From NCBI GenBank assembly GCA_964036315.1, contig OZ038496.1, forward strand, positions 12,680,535 through 12,744,534: a stretch of 64,000 nt of DNA, given 5' to 3'. The notes under the pieces are model-generated. The model searched no databases, was not told where the DNA came from, and worked only from the letters and a program-made list of their open reading frames with translations. The stretch comes from Acanthosepion esculentum (Eukaryota > Mollusca > Cephalopoda > Sepiida > Sepiidae). The position numbers and the translations under genes are program-made. Below are positions 54,484 through 64,000 of this stretch, in pieces; position 1 is the first letter of the stretch; every line of letters starts with the position of its first letter.

Positions 54484-55360
54484 ATTGGTTTGTTTTGTTT
54501 TATGGCATATTAACCTCAATGGGTTATTTAATGCTGACAAGATTTTTATTGCTGGTAATAATTTTTCCAAAAAATGTATTTCTGCTAACAAACAACTTTT
54601 CCCCACAAATCTATAATTTATTGCTGGTAATATTTTTTCCTCAAAAATATATTGCTGGTAATATTTTTTTTTCAAAAAAAGTATTGTTTGTAATATTTTT
54701 TCAAAAATGTATTGCTGGAAATATTTTTTCACAAAATATATTGCTGGTAATATTTTTTTCAAAAAATGTATTGCTGGAAATATTTTTTCACAAAATATAT
54801 TGCTGGTAATATTTTTTTCAAAAAATGTATTGCTGGAAATATTTTTTCCCAAAATATATTGCTGGTAATATTTTTTTCAAAAAATGTATTGCTGGAAATA
54901 TTTTTTCACAAAATATATTGCTGGTAATATTTTTTTCAAAAAATGTATTGCTGGAAATATTTTTTTTCAAAAATATATTGCTGCAAATTTTTTTTTCCAA
55001 AAATTTATTGCTGGTAATATTTTTTTTCAAAACTGTATTGCTGGTAAAAAAATTTCAAAAAAAAGTATTACTGGTATCTTTTAATACCAGTAATATTTTT
55101 TTTGAAAAATCTATCTTTATTCTTTCATAGTGTTTTACCTACTTGCCCATAGCTGGGAACCTGACAGGTGCTACCATCCCGGGTGAGGATGGACCTGGGA
55201 ACACCAGCAATTAAGAGATTGTTCTATGCTCCTCAAAACTTCCTGATCAAACGCTTTACTGTCGGATGTAGTTTATCGTCTTACCCAGGAGGCGGATGTA
55301 GTTTATCGTCATATCCAGGACGCACAATGTATTTAGATTCAATAAAACACAGATAAAGAA
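54484..55360 (+). mobile_element. minisatellite-bearing element MS, copy 3
   Basis: Starts TGGTTTGTTTTGTTTTATGG with GGGTTATTTAATGCTGACAA as in copy 2. It carries about sixteen units of ATTGCTGGTAATATTTTTTT or ATTGCTGGAAATATTTTTTC type (54605-55080; two alternating unit variants) and ends in two copies of GATGTAGTTTATCGTC (55267 and 55296). The array inside is much longer than in copies 1 and 2, so array length varies between copies. Confidence 0.82.
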
Positions 55361-55865
55361 TTTACGACTAAAATAGACGCCAATGAACCGATTAATTGAT
55401 TTGTTCTCTTTATATTCTATAGACGTTCAGTGATACATACGATTCGTTGATTACGCCTGGTATTATATAAATCGCTTTTTGCTTAATATCTTTTCATGTG
55501 TTTAATAGAACAGCGAAATGGTAATACCTCTCGGAAGGGAAACATTAGCAACAGAATAACAAAGACGGCGACAACAAAGTCTATATCAAAACCAAATTGA
55601 AGCAAGACAATCACTTAATAGACAAAGGTATCTGAGTGCCTCACATGAAAGTCTTGAACAAAAAGACTACAATCTAAGAAACATACGAATAAAAGAACTA
55701 ATTGTGTAGGTAAATATTTTATCTATATAGATTATTAAAATGATTAAGGAAAGTAATCACTCATGAATTTATTAACTTCAGTTGATTTATATCCATTCCA
55801 ACTACAGATGGGACTGGAAATATATAAAACATACACATTGATAATTATTGTATAGCTTGATAATT
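55338..55865 (+). repeat. direct duplication D3, unit 1
   Basis: Aligns throughout with 56195-56760. Shared: AGATTCAATAAAACA, GACGCCAATGAACCG, ATCGCTTTTTGCT/GTCGCTTTTTGCT, CAATATCTTTTCATGT, CACTTAATAGACAAA, TACAGATGGGAC, ACACATTGATAATTATT. No coding frame kept in both. Confidence 0.85.
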
Positions 55866-56194
55866 AACCGAACGAACTTCATGCAATATCACACAAGAGA
55901 AGCAACGAAATTTACTGATATTTTCCAGGAGTTGGAGAGTTCTTTTATATTCTTCTATGTGCTGTGTTAGTAATCATCGCTCTCCACAATTCCCTGTCCT
56001 TGGTAGCTCTTAATAAGTTGTGTCTTTTTGTTATCTCTCCCAAACCTTATTCTACCATACCTTTACTCAAGATCGTTATATAGTCTATACGCTGTTTGCT
56101 TCTGTCCCTCTTGCCTTCAATCTTCACTGACAGCAATTGTTAGAAAGTTTTAATGGTGAGATGCAATGAAACAAAAGTCTTGCAAAAATGTTTT
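55866..56194. other. spacer between D3 units
   Basis: About 330 bases of unassigned sequence, more pyrimidine-rich than the units. Confidence 0.5.
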
Positions 56195-56760
56195 CAGATT
56201 CAATAAAACAGAGATAAAGAATTCGCAAAATTGACGCCAATGAACCGTTTAATTAATTCGTTCCCTTGAGATTTTTTTAACATTCAATCGTATCTAGAAT
56301 TTATTGATTACTCCTGGTAGTATATAGGTCGCTTTTTGCTCAATATCTTTTCATGTTTAAAACTTTATGTGCTTAACAAAACAGTGAAATGGAAATATCT
56401 CTCAGAAGGAAAAGTTTAGCCACAAAGTAACAAAGTCTATTTCAAAACAGACTTGAAGCAAGTTCATCACTTAATAGACAAATCTATCTGAGTGCTTTTT
56501 ACATGAAGGGCTTGAACAAAGAAGGCTGCAAACTAAGAAACGTAGTTGTAAGGGAATTGATTAGTTACATTTTGCTCGGGAACTAATTTTGTCTAAATGT
56601 AGATAAATATTTCATTTGTATAGATTATTAAAACGACTAAATTACGCATAAATTTACTAACTTAAATTGATTTACTTCCATTCCCACTACAGATGGGACA
56701 GGAAATAAATAAATAAATAATTACACATTGATAATTATTATATGGTTTAATTTTTAATGT
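56195..56760 (+). repeat. direct duplication D3, unit 2
   Basis: Second unit, offset by about 857 bases from unit 1, with one insertion of about 40 bases (near 56560-56600). The ends are not TG...CA, so an LTR pair is not supported. Confidence 0.85.
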
Positions 56761-57965
56761 ATTAGATTTAATTTTTACCCCATAAGAATCTTTTAAACAT
56801 GATTGTAGCGAAGTAAGGATACCTCATATAAAACGATACGATTTATATTTTTAAAAAATGATTTATATTTAGCAATCTATCATTTATCATTTCATCCTCC
56901 TCGACATCTTTTTTTCATCTCCTTACATTTCTTGTGGCCTTTGGTTTTTCTCCACTGTTTCCCCGCACTAGGCGAAATATCAAAACCGATTCCGAAAATG
57001 AAGCTTTATCTGCAAATTCTCCTTGAAGGTATCTACCGGATAATGTAACATCTCTTCGCTTTTTGCAGGTTTCCATTTAATGTTGTTTTTCGCTGGGGAA
57101 CATTTTTGATATCTGAAATGCTGAAGATAATATTTGTTTTTTTTTTCTGTGTTAATTCCTGTAAATCTGGGGCTAAAATATATTCTCTTTTTACAGTCTT
57201 TGTTGAGATTTCATTTTACAAGGTTTTGTTGCTATTCTTAAAAATTATTTATTCTGCAGATGGGCTAAACTAACTTTTTCTTAAAATAAAATCTACAGAA
57301 AAATTAATACTCCATTTAGAATAATTGTTAGGCAAGGTTATGTGACCCGGACTGTTATGGGAATATATTCATTCTTCAAATTGAGATATCAGCTGTTTAA
57401 TTTTGATTGAAAGAACGTACATATCCGCTAAAGTAATGAAATCTTGCTTTCAAAATAGAATCAGTTTGAACTGTGAGAAATCACAGAGCAAATCAAATTA
57501 GCGGCTAAGTACAAAAATAGTGACAAACATATTTTATCCTTTCTTGTCGTATTTATTGCCGCGTATAAATAGCAAGCGAGGAAAGAGAAAAATAAAGAAA
57601 AGATTTTGAGTAATGTTTAATATCCGTTTGTGCAGAGAAATATTTCGATTTTGTGAGAGATATACTTCCAGTCAAATGGAAGATTCAAACAATGAACTTT
57701 ATTGCTGTACAAAAATCTCCTCGTCAAAGACAACACTTTGAAGTTCAGTATTTGACTGGTCGCTATATCGCCATGTTTTTACGATCGTTTATGGCGTCAG
57801 AACTGACAGGGACCCTACTTTACGATTTCTGAACCCCAATTCTCTCTATCTCAGGTTTACAGCCACATAACATTGAAACATCGGCCCCCGTACTATTACC
57901 GTTGTTAAGCAACGTCTAGTCTGGTCAGTATCTAAATAAGTGACCTCTTAGGAATAGCAGGCGCT
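56761..57965. other. unassigned DNA
   Basis: No named repeat or domain. It is one of the longest stretches without recognisable repeats. Confidence 0.4.
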
Positions 57966-58135
57966 GGATGTGCGGGTGGTGTAATGGCTAATGTCTCGGA
58001 ATTGTAAATCGAGGTGCTGAGTTCTAGTTCCAGTCGGGATCGTTATATTTACTTACGCGTTAATATTCATGAGAAAGTTATCACTTAACTTTTTTTCCCA
58101 CACAGCTGTGGGTTAATTAATAAGATAAAACCATT
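57966..58135 (+). mobile_element. SINE family 4 with tRNA-like head
   Basis: Head: GCGGGTGGTGTAATGGCTAA (A-box region, 57973-57992) and GAGTTCTAGTTCCAGTC (B-box region, 58020-58036). Body: TTTACTTACGCGTTAATATT and CACAGCTGTGGGTTAATTAA, matching 24085 and 42305. Truncated after the body. Confidence 0.68.
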
Positions 58136-58590
58136 AATGTCTCCAGAAAAAATAAGTCTTACAATATAAAAATATTTTCTGGGATTAAATAAATAGCAAA
58201 GGCTTGATAAACTGTAAAAACTGAATCATCAAACAAATCTCTCTTTCTCTATCTACACTGTTCTTATCTATTTACTTATCTAGCAAAGACAAAGATGTTT
58301 ACATCTAAAAAAAATAAAAAAAATGGCGACCAGTAAATTTCAGGAGTTTATGACGAACGTGTTTTGCAAATAAAGTGCTCAATATTCCAATAGAAAATTA
58401 ATAATAGCATAAATAAAATACTTATAAACTTATCTACCGCCTCTGAGTTTCGCAGATGTAAATCAACACTTCAGTGAACAAGATAAATCGATTTGTTTAT
58501 AATAAGTTACTACCAGTTATATAATATATTTATTTATATACTTATAAATAATCCCAATATGTAAAATATTTCTTATTTATAAATTTATTT
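58136..58590. other. AT-rich unassigned DNA
   Basis: No named feature. Confidence 0.4.
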
Positions 58591-59148
58591 ACTCTCTCTC
58601 TCACTATTTCACTCTCTCTCTCTCTTGCTCTCTCACTCTCTCTCTCTCTCTTTCTCCTTATATCTCTTACTCTCTCTCTCACTCTCTCTCATTCTCTCTC
58701 TTGCTCTCTCACTCTCTCTCTCCTTCTTTCTCATTCTCTCTTTTATTCTTTCAGTCTTTCTCTCAATCTTTCTTTTGCACTCTCGCTCTATCTCTCTCTT
58801 TCTTATTCTATCTCTTACTCTCTATCTCTCTTGCTCTCTCACTCACTCTATCCCTTTCTTTCTCATTCTCTCTCTTACTCTTTCACTCTCACTCTCTCTC
58901 TCATTCTCTCTCTTGCTCTCTCGCTCGCTCTCTCTTTCTCATTCTATCTCTTGCTCTCCCTCCCTTTCTTACCTATTCTCTCTCTTGCACTCTCTCGCTG
59001 TCATTCTCTCTCTTGCTCTCTCGTTCTCTCTCTTTCTCATTCAATCTCTTACTCTCTCTCTCTCTTTCTCATTCTCTCTCTTACTCTTTCACGCTCTTTC
59101 TCTCTCTCTCCCTCTCTCTCTTTATCTATCTATCTATCTCTTTCTCTT
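58591..59148. repeat. CT-rich polypyrimidine tract
   Basis: About 560 bases of CTCTCT, TTTCTC and CACTCT words with almost no purines on this strand. The three open frames through it (Leu-Ser-Phe-rich, about 160-180 codons) are compositional. Confidence 0.96.
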
Positions 59149-59262
59149 TCTGTATACATATATATAATTTCTAGAATTAATGGATTTATTTTTTATCTGA
59201 CATTCATCAGTGGATACTTCGTATTTGAAATACACACCTCATTTCTATTTATTAAACAGAGT

Positions 59263-59269
<7 letters not shown>

Positions 59270-59331
<62 letters not shown>
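59270..59331. repeat. (TA)n microsatellite
   Basis: TA run that ends at SINE family 2. Confidence 0.98.
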
Positions 59332-59334
<3 letters not shown>

Positions 59335-59335
59335 G

Positions 59336-59550
59336 ATATGGACAAAGTCCGACAATTAAGACATTTTTATGTTTAACATTCTTTTTATAGATACAAATAT
59401 TTAAGTAAATGCTCTGTTTATAATAAACAGTATTAAACAACATTTACCGGCCTGAATATCCGAGAAATTTTTCATAGAAAATATTCGTCCTCCGACAGGA
59501 TTCGAACCTGTATCCTATACGGAACCGTTATATTCGGTTAAAAGGCAACA
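59336..59550 (-). mobile_element. SINE family 2, second headed copy
   Basis: Same tail as 6598 (GGACAAAGTCCGACAATTAA, then AATAAACAGTATTA) and the T-arm of the tRNA-like head (CGACAGGATTCGAACCTGTA near 59492-59512). The D-arm half of the head is deleted. Reads on the reverse strand. Confidence 0.7.
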
Positions 59551-60276
<726 letters not shown>

Positions 60277-60279
60277 CTG

Positions 60280-60780
60280 TCTATATTTCTGAGATGAGGT
60301 ATTATGTACATTATTTACATTATTCGGACTATTGTCCTCATCTTTGTCTCCGTATTTTTTACAACGTTTCGGACCTTGCACGCTCCGGCCTTCTTCAGGT
60401 GGTTGAAATGTCAAACTGAACCCTTTATTTCGCTCACTGGGGTAGACTGTTCTAGTTCCACGTGCAATGTTTAATGGATGTCAGTTATCAGTTATCTCCT
60501 GTTAATTCCCCTGTCCAAGTTCTCAACTGCCTTAACAGGGTATTGAACTCACACCTCCTTGTGTCCTGTCACTGGATCTAACCAACGCCTTTATCCACTG
60601 TCATGTGTCCGTAATGATAAACATGGCACGTGGAACTGGAACAGTCTATCCCAGTGAACAATTATAAAAGGTTCAGTTTGACATTCCAACCACCTGAAGA
60701 AGGCCGGAGCGTGCAACAGCCGAAACGTTGTAATAAATATAGCGACAAAGATGAAAACAATAGTCCGAATAATTTAAATA
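60280..60780 (-). mobile_element. foldback SINE composite FS, copy 3 (most complete)
   Basis: Left arm about 60298-60465, right arm about 60618-60775. Both contain AAGAAGGCCGGAGCGTGCAA (or its inverse) and the TTCCACGTGC...ACTGTTCTAGTTCC block. Spacer 60466-60617 has the reverse tRNA-like head (GACAGTGGATAAAGGCG near 60588-60604, B-box-like GTGAGTTCAATACCC near 60540-60555). Bordered by TA on the left and TA/GT on the right. Confidence 0.8.

Positions 60781-60822
<42 letters not shown>
60781..60822. repeat. (GT)n microsatellite
   Basis: About 16 GT units after a short TA run. Confidence 0.97.
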
Positions 60823-60928
60823 CATTAATACACAATAAATTCAAAATCTCCAATATATTTATATATATTATATATATAATTATGTATTAATTATATATAT
60901 AATTATATATATAATGTTTTATTAATTT

Positions 60929-60931
<3 letters not shown>

Positions 60932-61001
<70 letters not shown>
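60932..61001. repeat. (TA)n microsatellite
   Basis: TA run; AT-rich TATATAATTA sequence precedes it from 60850. Confidence 0.98.
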
Positions 61002-61007
<6 letters not shown>

Positions 61008-61106
61008 TATACAGTAAATTCTAAATAACCACCTTTCGTAGATTAGTTTTAATAATTTATATTACTACGATCCCCTTGGATTATATACCAACGGATTTGT
61101 TACCTT

Positions 61107-61110
<4 letters not shown>

Positions 61111-61176
<66 letters not shown>
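61111..61176. repeat. (TA)n microsatellite
   Basis: TA run. Confidence 0.98.
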
Positions 61177-61179
<3 letters not shown>

Positions 61180-61629
61180 GGTTTCATTAAATAATATAGA
61201 CAAGTTTTTTTCTATATATTTTAAGTAAGTTCCTTCATATTGTCAGATAAGCTGAATCACATTATCGTTTTTTACTCTTGCGTGGTCATGTGTGACGTCA
61301 CGAGCTGCGACGCGATTTTCGCTTCCGCGTCTCGTATATACGATTTTGTCGTTACTTTGAGCCTATTCAAGCAGCAAGGGCGGACTATCATTGTGGTTTC
61401 GTCTTTCTGTTGTTTGATTTATTGAAATTGTCATCTTTGATAATGGCTTATGTAAGCCGAAAGCTTAGATTGAATTCAAATACATATGGTTTTTCCTTTC
61501 ATGTTTCAAATGATAATGTGATTAAGCTTATCAGACAATATGAAAGGAACTTACTTAAAGTAGACAAAACTTGTCTATATTATTTAATGAAACATGCATT
61601 AATGAAAAATTGCTGCCGAAATATACACA

Positions 61630-61630
<1 letters not shown>
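61177..61630. other. unassigned DNA with a 61-66 codon frame
   Basis: A forward frame from about 61410 (ATGGCTTATGTAAGCCGAAA at 61442) runs into a TA/GT tract. No domain recognised and no other copy in the window. Confidence 0.3.
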
Positions 61631-61661
<31 letters not shown>

Positions 61662-61692
61662 ATGTTTGTGTGTGTGTGTGTGTGTGTGTGTA
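61630..61692. repeat. (TA)n-(GT)n microsatellite
   Basis: Short TA run followed by about 24 GT units with TA and TT interruptions. Confidence 0.97.
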
Positions 61693-62084
61693 AATGGATA
61701 CAATCCTTCTTATATAAATCTTTCATTAAAGACGACTGATAAAGTAGTGCAATTAAGGAGTTTATTCAATTTTTCTTGCCTTCGTATCAGTGTTTTCTTT
61801 TTGGGACTTAAAATACGCAAAAACTGTTCGAATGCTCTATATATTAAAGCGCTTTCGGCTATTCTAGGTTTTTCTTCTCTCAACTAAATATCCATATTTT
61901 CATTTTTATATATGTGTATCTATAGTGATGGAAATATTTTTCCCAAACATGGTCAGCATATTGTGACCGTGTTCGTAGTTGATATTATTGAAGGTTAACT
62001 TTTTATTTTTTTTTCATTATTAATGCTTCCATTATTTTTACCCTTTTTAAATGCGGTTGGGGCTATTCTAGTCGTTTTTCTACC

Positions 62085-62137
62085 AGTATGTGTGTATGTG
62101 TGCGTGTCTGTGTGTGTGCGTGTCTGTGTGTGTGTAG
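62085..62137. repeat. GT-rich microsatellite
   Basis: GTGTGTGCGTGTCT words repeated. Confidence 0.9.
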
Positions 62138-62159
62138 GTTACTTCACACAGGCAAAACA

Positions 62160-62610
62160 TGTATAGCTAAGATTATAAAAATTGTATTCCCTTGTTTGTT
62201 TTTTTACACTGGCTCATGTAGTGTACATCTTGAAAAGAAGTATTATTCCTAAATATCATCGAGAAAAGGTATTCAAGTCAAGAACATAAATTTACAGATT
62301 CCCTGCTATGTATACACTGACTCGTGTCGGGTACTATTAAGACAGAGTACCACTTCCATAGTGCACTACTCAAAGGGGTACCTGCTAAACGTACACGACC
62401 CATGAACGCAGCCTCCTAATTTCATTGCTGTTTCTAAACTGGCTCAAACAGGGTAATATTCAATAAGTGTATTACTTACAAAAAGTAGTTAGCATAAGAT
62501 GTAAACAAAGCATGTAGCCTCTAAGTCTCCCTGCTGTTTGTATAGCGGCTAATTTGGGGTACTATTTAAAAAGGTACTTCTCATAAAGTTTATTTTTTAC
62601 AATAGGTTTC
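62160..62610. repeat. decayed tandem repeat, about 112-bp period
   Basis: Four diverged units with CCCTGCTGTTTGTA, a CTGGCTCAT-like word and GGGTACTATTxAAxAxGGTA, near 62190, 62300, 62420 and 62530. Confidence 0.6.
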
Positions 62611-62920
62611 GACAAATATTCGTAGATTTGTTTTGCACAATGTGATTCAATGTTTTCCCACATTTATATCTGGTTCGAACCTGTCAAGGGTACCAATAAC
62701 CAGAAATAGTTGGTTAGTTTGCCTGATTGAGAGTTTTCACGAGAATGGTTTCCCTGGTTTTTTTCATGGAAAAGAATCCCAACTGAAGTATGTCTTTGAA
62801 AATGTGGGTTTCCTATAATAACTAGTGAGAAAACATGACGAAATTCTCTCAACCTTCACATTCAGGAAAGGTGACTTTCACCTCTTCCACCTCCATAGCT
62901 GCTCGACTGTATCAGAATCA

Positions 62921-62962
62921 GATGGCTTGGCTACCTTCTAGACCGAAGGTAGCCAAGCCATC
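62921..62962. repeat. perfect 18-bp hairpin
   Basis: GATGGCTTGGCTACCTTC, loop TAGACC, then its exact reverse complement. It is isolated, has no T-run after it, and has no coding neighbour. Confidence 0.97.
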
Positions 62963-63038
62963 CAACCTTTGTTGCTGTTTATCATCGCGTTGTTAAAACA
63001 GGTTCCGTGCCACCACAAACTATGGTAATAAGTATTTT

Positions 63039-63347
63039 TGGATTTTATCTTGGACTTTATCTTGGATTTTATCTTGGATTGTATCTTGGATTGTATCTTG
63101 GATTGTATCTTGGATTTTATCTTGGATTGTATCTTGGATTGTATCTTGGATTTCATCTTGGATTGTATCTTGGATTTTATCTTGGATTGTATCTTGGATT
63201 TTATCTTGGATTGTATCTTGGATTGTATCTTCGATTTTATCTTGGATTGTATCTTCGATTGTATCTTCGATTGTATCTTCGATTGTATCTTCGATTTTAT
63301 CTTGGATTGTATCTTGGATTGTATCTTGGATTGTATCTTGGATTGGA
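63039..63347. repeat. 12-bp satellite
   Basis: About 25 units of 12 bases (TTGGATTGTATC with TTTTATC and TTCGATT variants). 12 is four codons, so frames of about 115 codons are open on both strands (for example repeated DTIQ on the reverse). Variants cluster: TTCGATT units are confined to 63228-63295. Confidence 0.97.
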
Positions 63348-63397
63348 CATCTAACCGCGTCTGCTGTAAACATTACACTTAATAAGTAAAAAACGAA

Positions 63398-63399
<2 letters not shown>

Positions 63400-63479
<80 letters not shown>
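63400..63479. repeat. (TA)n microsatellite
   Basis: TA run of about 40 copies. Confidence 0.99.
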
Positions 63480-63481
<2 letters not shown>

Positions 63482-63765
63482 TCTAACGTGAATTTGGTTG
63501 TCTGGTCCAGTTGAGCACTTTTTTTGGCTTAATGTTTTAGCTCCTGTACCATGACACCGCTTTCTCTTGTAAATGAGCGCTTTTTGCTATACTGGCAAGC
63601 CTTTCCTGCTTGATTCTTTTTTTGTTTCTTTTTGGCCAGTCATTGCCTACCTGATTATTGAATTAATATTCAAATGCTCTGTCATTTTTATAGCATGGGA
63701 CTCTTTTATGCCAGAAGGCTAATTTTAGGCAGACTCTTTTTAGAGCTGCTTATTCAAACCTTGAA

Positions 63766-63769
<4 letters not shown>
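63480..63769. other. unassigned DNA
   Basis: No named feature. Confidence 0.4.

Positions 63770-63815
<46 letters not shown>
63770..63815. repeat. (TA)n microsatellite
   Basis: TA run near the window end; the last 185 bases are AT-rich and unassigned. Confidence 0.98.
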
Positions 63816-63819
<4 letters not shown>

Positions 63820-64000
63820 CAATCGAAATAAATAAATTAAAAACTATTCAGGCCAAAATAATATTCAGAACACACCACAACAATCAACCCCAAAATTCAA
63901 CAAATAATTTTATCTTCCCAAACAAAAACAAAACTATTAAATAAGCTATATAAACAAATTTTTATTACGTTAATAAAAACACCGATCAAAATAAAAATAA

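Noticed and set aside
55338..56760. LTR pair of a retrotransposon
   Set aside because: Unit ends are not TG...CA, no target duplication was found, and the 330-base spacer has no retroelement coding.
58625..59376. Three Leu/Ser/Phe-rich frames of about 160-180 codons
   Set aside because: They are translations of a polypyrimidine tract in all three frames.

Overview
The window looks like intergenic DNA from a large, AT-rich, repeat-packed animal genome. A cephalopod mollusc (octopus-like) is my best inference. It rests on the very long (TA)n tracts, the mix of repeat families and the decayed non-LTR elements, not on any diagnostic gene. I found no convincing host protein gene, rRNA, functional tRNA or CRISPR array. 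Almost everything recognisable is a mobile element or a tandem repeat, usually broken and often nested. There are about thirty (TA)n blocks, and many repeats begin or end exactly at one of them.

Layout. 0-10.5 kb: tRNA-headed SINE pieces, three foldback elements (3.0-3.5, 4.4-5.06 and 7.19-8.08 kb) and TA/TG/CATA low-complexity DNA. 11.5-16.5 kb: reverse-strand Ty3/Gypsy pol relics, cut by a 957-bp Tc1 element with 28/32 matching terminal repeats and a TA target duplication, by a foldback SINE composite, and by a 288-bp solo LTR with TATAG duplications. 16.5-21.5 kb: a forward-strand Gypsy relic with a zinc knuckle, a protease remnant and an integrase remnant. It runs straight into a 60-bp satellite that appears to be amplified from the 3' end of pol. 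25.4-31.0 kb: a reverse-strand mariner whose transposase gene is split by a roughly 4.6-kb array of a 32-bp repeat derived from that gene. 31-32.4, 39.6-40.2, 41.8, 43.5-44.7 and 48.8-50.7 kb: decayed non-LTR retrotransposons. 34.6-38.3 kb: a foldback element split by a 2,866-bp TTAA-flanked element. 38.4-39.4 kb: a pogo/Tigger-type relic with a CENP-B-like DNA-binding domain. 46.5-47.0 kb: two direct repeats 357 bp apart, each with a type I hammerhead ribozyme motif, one intact and one with a core mutation. This is the layout expected of a retrozyme or a Penelope-type terminal repeat. 52-64 kb: further micro- and minisatellites, foldback SINE composites, a large direct duplication and a 12-bp satellite.

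The elements do not form a pathway. Their relations are those of nesting: several insertions can be proved from target-site duplications plus a paralogous empty site inside the same window, which gives a relative history. The recurring theme is that transposon coding sequence seeds tandem arrays (Gypsy pol to the 60-bp satellite, mariner transposase to the 32-bp array, a CT tract inside a LINE reading frame). The hammerhead dimer is the most likely functional system here.
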